Below, piece by piece: positions 6,375-9,684 of a DNA stretch of 9,684 nt. This DNA comes from Rhodobacterales bacterium (GTDB lineage Bacteria > Pseudomonadota > Alphaproteobacteria > Rhodobacterales > Rhodobacteraceae): the NCBI GenBank assembly GCA_009992615.1, contig JAACVA010000106.1, forward strand, positions 1 to 9,684, given 5' to 3'. The translations under genes and the position numbers were made by a program. The first letter of the stretch is position 1; the number at the start of each line of letters is the position of its first letter. The notes below the pieces were generated by a model. It worked only from the letters and a program-made list of their open reading frames with translations. It did not search any database and was not told the origin of the DNA.

Positions 6375-6662
6375 ATGACACGCATCATACTGCTTGCTGC
6401 CTTGGCCCTCGGGGCCTGCACCGGCTATCCCGATCTGGGGCGCGGCACCGCCACCGCCCGCGCCGATTACCCGCAGTTGGTGCCATTGACCGCGCTTCTG
6501 GCCAGTGCCCAGACAGAACAACTGACCGATCCCACGCTTTCGCGTGACCTGGCGGCGCGGGCGCAGCGCCTGCGCACCCGCGCCGCCGCGATGCGCCGCA
6601 GCGCGGTTTCCGATGCCGACATCGCCCGCATGCGCGCCGCCATTGCCCGCAATTCCGGGTAA
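6375..6662 (+). CDS. Small putative lipoprotein
   Basis: A 95-residue protein with a short lipoprotein signal peptide: MTRIILLAALALGAC, lipobox L12-G-A-C15. Signal peptidase II would cut before C15. The residue after it is Thr, not Asp, so in a Gram-negative cell the Lol system would probably carry it to the outer membrane. The mature part is short, alanine- and arginine-rich and mostly helical (LSRDLAARAQRLRTRAAAMR, then DADIARMRAAIAR), perhaps a small coiled coil. I do not recognise a named family; small lipoproteins of this kind are often seen as conserved hypotheticals in Rhodobacteraceae. Its ribosome binding site is a G-run. It lies 80 bases before hom in the same direction and could be cotranscribed with it. 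Confidence 0.75.
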   Translation: MTRIILLAALALGACTGYPDLGRGTATARADYPQLVPLTALLASAQTEQLTDPTLSRDLAARAQRLRTRAAAMRRSAVSDADIARMRAAIARNSG

Positions 6663-6742
6663 GCGGCGCGTTGAACCCCGGTGTCAAACAGGCTAAGCCC
6701 CGGCAAGACCCGGAAAGACATCCCCAGCGACGGAGCCCTCCC

Positions 6743-8029
6743 ATGACCACACCCCTTCGCCTTGGCATCGCGGGCCTTGGCACCGTCGGCACCGGCGTCG
6801 TGAAGATCGTCCAGCATCACGCCGCCCTTCTGGCCGCCCGCACCGGGCGTCAGATCGTGATCACCGCGGTCTCGGCGCGCAGCCGCGCCAAGCATCGCGG
6901 GGTGCGCCTGGCCGATTACGCCTGGGAAGATGATCCCGTTGCGCTGGCCACCCGCGCCGACGTGGATGTGTTTGTCGAACTGGTTGGCGGCGACAGCGGC
7001 CCAGCGCTGGGCGCCACCCGCGCCGCCATCGCCGCAGGCAAGGACGTGGTGACCGCGAACAAGGCGATGCTGGCCCACCACGGGCAAGCTCTGGCCGAAG
7101 CGGCCGAGGCGGCAGGCAGGGTGATCCGGTTCGAGGCGGCCGTCGCGGGCGGCATACCGGTGATCAAGGCCCTGACCGAAGGTCTGGCGGGCAATGAAAT
7201 GACCCGCATCATGGGCGTGATGAACGGCACCTGCAACTATATCCTGACGCGGATGGAAAGCGCCGGCCTTACCTATGACGCGGTGTTCCAGGAAGCCGCC
7301 GATCTGGGGTATCTCGAGGCCGATCCCAACCTTGACGTCGGCGGGATTGATGCGGGGCACAAACTGGCCCTGCTGGCCGCCATCGCCTTTGGCACGCGGG
7401 TGGATTTCGCCAGTGTCACACTCGAGGGGATTCAGCGGATCACCATCGACGACATCCGCCAGGCGGCCGACATGGGGTTCCGGATCAAGCTGCTGGGCGT
7501 CGCACAACTGACCGGTCGGGGGCTGGAACAGCGCATGACGCCCTGCCTTGTGCCCGCCGCATCGCCGCTGGGTCAGCTTGAAGGCGGCACAAACATGGTG
7601 GTGCTGGAAGGCGACAGCGTGGGCCAGACCGTGCTGCGCGGTGCCGGTGCCGGCAGCGGCCCGACGGCCAGCGCAGTGATGTCCGACGTGATCGACATCG
7701 CTCGCGGCACCCGGATTACCACGTTTGGTCAACCCGCCACCAGCCTGACAGCCGCCACCGCCGCACCGTCGGCCACCGCTGTGCCATTCTACCTGCGGAT
7801 GACCTTGCAGGACAAACCCGGCGCCCTTGCGAAGATCGCCACCGTTCTAGGCGACAACGGAATATCGATTGACCGGATGCGCCAATACGATCACCCCGGC
7901 CCCAATGCGCCGGTGCTGATCGTGACCCACAAGGCGATGCGCGATGCGCTGGACCACGCCATCGCCGGCATGGCCGGCACCGGCGTTCTGGTGGGCGAAC
8001 CCGTGGCGCTGCGCATCGAAGAGGTCTGA
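6743..8029 (+). CDS. hom: Homoserine dehydrogenase
   Basis: A 428-residue monofunctional homoserine dehydrogenase (no aspartokinase domain), which reduces aspartate semialdehyde to homoserine with NAD(P)H on the way to threonine and methionine. The N-terminal Rossmann motif is GIAGLGTVGTG (G11, G13, G16). K107 lies in TANKAMLAHHG, where the family has a catalytic/binding lysine. The catalytic domain has GTCNYILTRM and the signature ADPNLDVGGIDAGHK, in which D198, D203 and K207 match the substrate-binding and catalytic residues of yeast homoserine dehydrogenase (D214, D219, K223). A C-terminal ACT domain (about 350-428, LRMTLQDKPGALAKIA) is the likely site of feedback control by threonine. The ATG at 6743 has GGAG (6732-6735) seven bases upstream; the open frame back to 6671 lacks family sequence. 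The enzyme is cytosolic. Confidence 0.97.
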   Translation: MTTPLRLGIAGLGTVGTGVVKIVQHHAALLAARTGRQIVITAVSARSRAKHRGVRLADYAWEDDPVALATRADVDVFVELVGGDSGPALGATRAAIAAGKDVVTANKAMLAHHGQALAEAAEAAGRVIRFEAAVAGGIPVIKALTEGLAGNEMTRIMGVMNGTCNYILTRMESAGLTYDAVFQEAADLGYLEADPNLDVGGIDAGHKLALLAAIAFGTRVDFASVTLEGIQRITIDDIRQAADMGFRIKLLGVAQLTGRGLEQRMTPCLVPAASPLGQLEGGTNMVVLEGDSVGQTVLRGAGAGSGPTASAVMSDVIDIARGTRITTFGQPATSLTAATAAPSATAVPFYLRMTLQDKPGALAKIATVLGDNGISIDRMRQYDHPGPNAPVLIVTHKAMRDALDHAIAGMAGTGVLVGEPVALRIEEV

Positions 8030-8078
8030 CGCCGGTATCGCGCTGCGGCTCTGCTGCGGCGTCCTCACGACGGCGTGA
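8028..8078 (+). terminator. Hairpins in the hom-glpX gap (weak terminator candidate)
   Basis: GACGCCG (8028-8034) can pair with CGGCGTC (8057-8063), and TCACG (8065-8069) with CGTGA (8074-8078) around a four-base loop. There is no T-run, so an intrinsic terminator is doubtful. The gap to glpX is 136 bp, and the two genes may or may not share a transcript. Confidence 0.25.
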
Positions 8079-8165
8079 CTGCGGTTGCGCTAACTGTCTT
8101 GCCACAGCGGCGCCCAGGCCTTACCCCGGCATCAGGCCCCCATTTCCGCTGACAAGGACGCTGCA

Positions 8166-9131
8166 ATGCCCGAAACTCCCGAATTCCATGATCGCATGTT
8201 GTCCTTGGGCCTCGCCCGTGTGTCCGAGGCGGCAGCGCTGGCCAGTGCCCGACTGATCGGGCGGGGCGATGAAAAAGCCGCCGACCAGGCTGCTGTCAAC
8301 GCCATGCGCGACCAGTTGAACAAGCTGGACATCGCCGGCGTCGTGGTGATCGGCGAGGGCGAGCGTGACGAGGCGCCAATGCTTTTTATCGGCGAAGAGG
8401 TGGGCACCGGCAATGGCCCTGCCGTCGACATTGCGCTGGACCCGCTGGAAGGCACGACGCTGACCGCCAAGGACATGCCCAACGCCCTGACCGTGATCGC
8501 GATGGGCCCGCGCGGCAGCATGTTGCACGCGCCCGATGTCTATATGGAAAAGCTCGCCATCGGCCCCGGATTCAAGCGTGGCGTCGTGACCATGGACATG
8601 TCGCCCAGCGAGCGGATAAGCGCCCTCGCCGCCGCCAAGGGATGCAGCACCGAAGACATCACCGTCTGTGTGCTGGAACGCCCCCGCCACGAGGAAATGA
8701 TCGCCGAAATCCGCACCACCGGCGCCGCAATCCGGCTGATCACCGATGGCGACGTGGCCGGGATCATCCATTGTGCCGAGGCGGAAAAGACCGGAATTGA
8801 CATGTACATGGGCAGCGGCGGCGCACCCGAGGGGGTGCTGGCCGCTGCCGCGCTCAAATGCATGGGGGGGCAGATCTTCGGCCGGCTGGTATTCCGCAAC
8901 GACGACGAAAAAGCGCGGGCCCAGAAGGCCGGAATCACCAACCTTGACCGGGTGTATACGCTGAATGACATGGTCACCGGCGATGTGATCTTCGCCGCCA
9001 CGGGTGTCACCGACGGGTCGATTCTGGCGGGGATCAAGCGCGAACCGGGGTTTCTGACCACCGAAACAATCCTGATGCGCAGCAAGACAGGATCGGTGCG
9101 GCGGATGACCTATCGCAACCCGACGCGGTAA
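8166..9131 (+). CDS. glpX: Fructose-1,6-bisphosphatase, class II
   Basis: A 321-residue class II (GlpX-type) fructose-1,6-bisphosphatase, which removes the 1-phosphate from fructose 1,6-bisphosphate in gluconeogenesis. Its metal- and substrate-binding motifs are all present: GRGDEKAAD (32-40), GEGERDEAPM (63-72), DPLEGT (92-97), PDVYMEK (123-129), TDGDVA (193-198), GSGGAPEG (216-223) and GVTDGSILAGI near the C-terminus. The length is usual for the family. An AAGGA (8154-8158) seven bases before the ATG fixes the start. In autotrophic or mixotrophic relatives such enzymes can also act on sedoheptulose 1,7-bisphosphate, which cannot be judged here. It follows hom on the same strand. From memory, hom-glpX is a recurrent pair in Rhodobacteraceae, often followed by recJ, which is not seen here. 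Confidence 0.97.
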   Translation: MPETPEFHDRMLSLGLARVSEAAALASARLIGRGDEKAADQAAVNAMRDQLNKLDIAGVVVIGEGERDEAPMLFIGEEVGTGNGPAVDIALDPLEGTTLTAKDMPNALTVIAMGPRGSMLHAPDVYMEKLAIGPGFKRGVVTMDMSPSERISALAAAKGCSTEDITVCVLERPRHEEMIAEIRTTGAAIRLITDGDVAGIIHCAEAEKTGIDMYMGSGGAPEGVLAAAALKCMGGQIFGRLVFRNDDEKARAQKAGITNLDRVYTLNDMVTGDVIFAATGVTDGSILAGIKREPGFLTTETILMRSKTGSVRRMTYRNPTR

Positions 9132-9165
9132 AAACCCGCATGGCCCTCCTGGCGCGCATCCGGGT

Positions 9166-9201
9166 GCAGGAAACGGGCGACGGCTTGTCCGCCGTTCCTG
9201 C
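9166..9201 (+). terminator. Imperfect hairpin after glpX (terminator candidate)
   Basis: GCAGGAA (9166-9172) pairs with TTCCTGC (9195-9201). The stem goes on with CGG (9174-9176) and CCG (9192-9194) around a bulged A. It starts 35 bases after the glpX stop. The tail GCGTTTCAGGTTC has only short T-runs, so termination may be weak or Rho-dependent. Confidence 0.4.
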
Positions 9202-9281
9202 GCGTTTCAGGTTCAAATTGTCGACTATTTTATGCTTTTGCTAACCCGGACAATTCACGAAGCGGCATTCTTCTGTTCATT

Positions 9282-9299
9282 GGGCCGGTTTCCCGGCCC
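9282..9299. terminator. GGGCCGG-TTTC-CCGGCCC hairpin
   Basis: A perfect 7-bp GC stem with a four-base loop. On the + strand the loop is TTTC and the tail is TTGGGTCTGT, a poor T-run. On the - strand the loop is GAAA, a GNRA-type tetraloop that gives a very stable RNA hairpin. It could be a second terminator for glpX or part of a structured RNA. Confidence 0.4.
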
Positions 9300-9350
9300 T
9301 TGGGTCTGTCGTGCGCATCCGATGTCGGCATCCGGTTTGTCGACCGGTCG

Positions 9351-9430
9351 TTGACTTGGGTGTTGTGATATGAATTGATTTTTTGATTGGGTCGGGGCGC
9401 TTGATTGAGGCTGTTTTTGGTTGTGCGAGC
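9351..9430. other. G+T-rich strand-asymmetric tract with TTGATT repeats
   Basis: By count, these 80 bases have 34 T, 29 G, 10 A and 7 C, so 79 percent are G or T on the + strand. TTGATT occurs at 9375, 9383 and 9401. The reverse complement AATCAA is the core half of the IHF consensus, but the second half (NNNNTTR) does not match cleanly. TTGACT at 9351-9356 resembles a -35 box without a good -10. Confidence 0.45.
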
Positions 9431-9574
9431 CTGCTGAAGAGAAGGTGGAGACGTCCTTTTCGCAAACAGGATGCCGGTAGTGTGATGATGATCCGGGTCT
9501 TCTTCTCGTCGATGGTGACGGCCATCTGGTACCTTAACCTGACGTCTGGAAATTCGCTCGCGGTGGGTGCGATG

Positions 9575-9606
9575 AGCCCCTGCTGGGGCGCGCGCCAGCA
9601 GGGGCT
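9575..9606. repeat. Perfect 12-bp inverted repeat
   Basis: AGCCCCTGCTGG (9575-9586) and CCAGCAGGGGCT (9595-9606) flank the eight-base loop GGCGCGCG. No T-run follows on either strand, so it is not a classical terminator. It may be an RNA hairpin, an operator or an element end. Confidence 0.5.
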
Positions 9607-9642
9607 GCCCATTCTGGTATTCCATGGAGTTGCAACCCAACC

Positions 9643-9684
9643 ATGGAGCAGAGCGAATGGACAGACGGCAGGATACTGCGGTTG
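9643..9684 (+). CDS. Possible 5' end of a gene running off the window
   Basis: From the ATG at 9643 the frame reads MEQSEWTDGRILRL to the edge. The WTD-R--L pattern recalls the start of GcrA-like DNA-binding proteins of alphaproteobacteria, but 14 residues cannot prove this. No Shine-Dalgarno is well placed for it. An ATG at 9657 in another frame (MDRRQDTAV) has GGAG eight bases upstream and is an equal candidate. CCATGGAG occurs twice just here (9622, 9641). Confidence 0.25.
   Translation, partial: MEQSEWTDGRILRL

Larger units (their letters stand above)
9132..9642. other. 511-bp stretch without a convincing gene
   Basis: No ORF here has both a ribosome binding site and protein-like sequence. 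The stretch contains an imperfect hairpin after glpX (9166-9201), a GGGCCGG stem (9282-9299), a G+T-rich tract (9351-9430) with three TTGATT copies, and a 12-bp perfect inverted repeat (9575-9606). The + strand frame starting at 9374 and two - strand frames (9230-9640, 9277-9612) are open, but their products are unlike known proteins. It could be a non-coding RNA locus, a decayed element, or a long promoter region for a gene to the right. Confidence 0.5.

Noticed and set aside
6671..6742. N-terminal extension of hom
   Set aside because: The extra residues are unlike the family, and GGAG before ATG 6743 supports the shorter form.
6467..7732. 421-codon - strand ORF opposite hom
   Set aside because: It is an antisense shadow caused by high third-position GC; hom on the + strand has full family motifs.
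9140..9244. 34-codon + strand ORF after glpX
   Set aside because: No ribosome binding site, and it overlaps the hairpin candidate at 9166-9201.
9230..9640. Two overlapping - strand ORFs and an open + strand frame near the right end
   Set aside because: They start at weak codons without a ribosome binding site, and their low-complexity His/Arg-rich or otherwise unfamiliar products match no family I know. Their openness follows from the skewed base composition.
1..9684. CRISPR array, tRNA, rRNA, complete insertion sequence
   Set aside because: No regularly spaced repeats, tRNA-like cloverleaf, rRNA motifs or transposase with matching end repeats were seen.

Overview
The window looks like chromosomal DNA of a GC-rich alphaproteobacterium, most likely a Rhodobacteraceae (Roseobacter/Paracoccus-type) species. 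The grounds are the GC-biased codon use, the Tad-type pilus surface genes, the homoserine dehydrogenase and class II fructose-bisphosphatase (glpX) sequences, and an extragenic hairpin of a kind I recall from Rhodobacteraceae genomes. The organism call is inference; no rRNA or other marker is present.

Positions 1-4402 hold a block of Tad/Flp-pilus-related genes, all on the + strand. It is built from two copies of one three-gene module: a von Willebrand factor A (VWA) protein of the TadG type, a TadE-like protein with four conserved cysteines, and a second TadE-like protein. The first copy is cut by the window edge, so only the C-terminus of its VWA protein is seen (1-397, then 394-924 and 940-1509). 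The second copy is complete (1687-3309, 3306-3830, 3827-4402). In both copies the VWA gene overlaps the next gene by four bases (ATGA). The products are probably anchored in the inner membrane by one N-terminal segment and exposed in the periplasm or at a pilus tip. No pilin, secretin, ATPase or prepilin peptidase gene lies in the window.

Positions 4414-6662 hold accessory genes: a convergent two-helix membrane protein on the - strand (4414-4890), a 445-bp non-coding stretch that may hide a small - strand ORF with a good ribosome binding site, a pirin-family cupin protein with all four metal ligands (5336-6247), an extragenic hairpin element, and a small lipoprotein (6375-6662) whose ribosome binding site is a run of eight G with a complementary run of seven C upstream.

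Positions 6743-9131 are core metabolism on the + strand: homoserine dehydrogenase hom (threonine/methionine branch of the aspartate pathway, with a C-terminal ACT domain) and glpX (gluconeogenesis). Both keep their catalytic motifs.

Positions 9132-9684 have no convincing complete gene. The stretch holds several hairpins, an 80-base tract that is 79 percent G+T, a perfect 12-bp inverted repeat, and perhaps the first codons of a gene that runs off the right edge.

The most notable parts are the duplicated VWA-TadE-TadE module with its tryptophan/tyrosine-rich insert, and the unexplained right end of the window.
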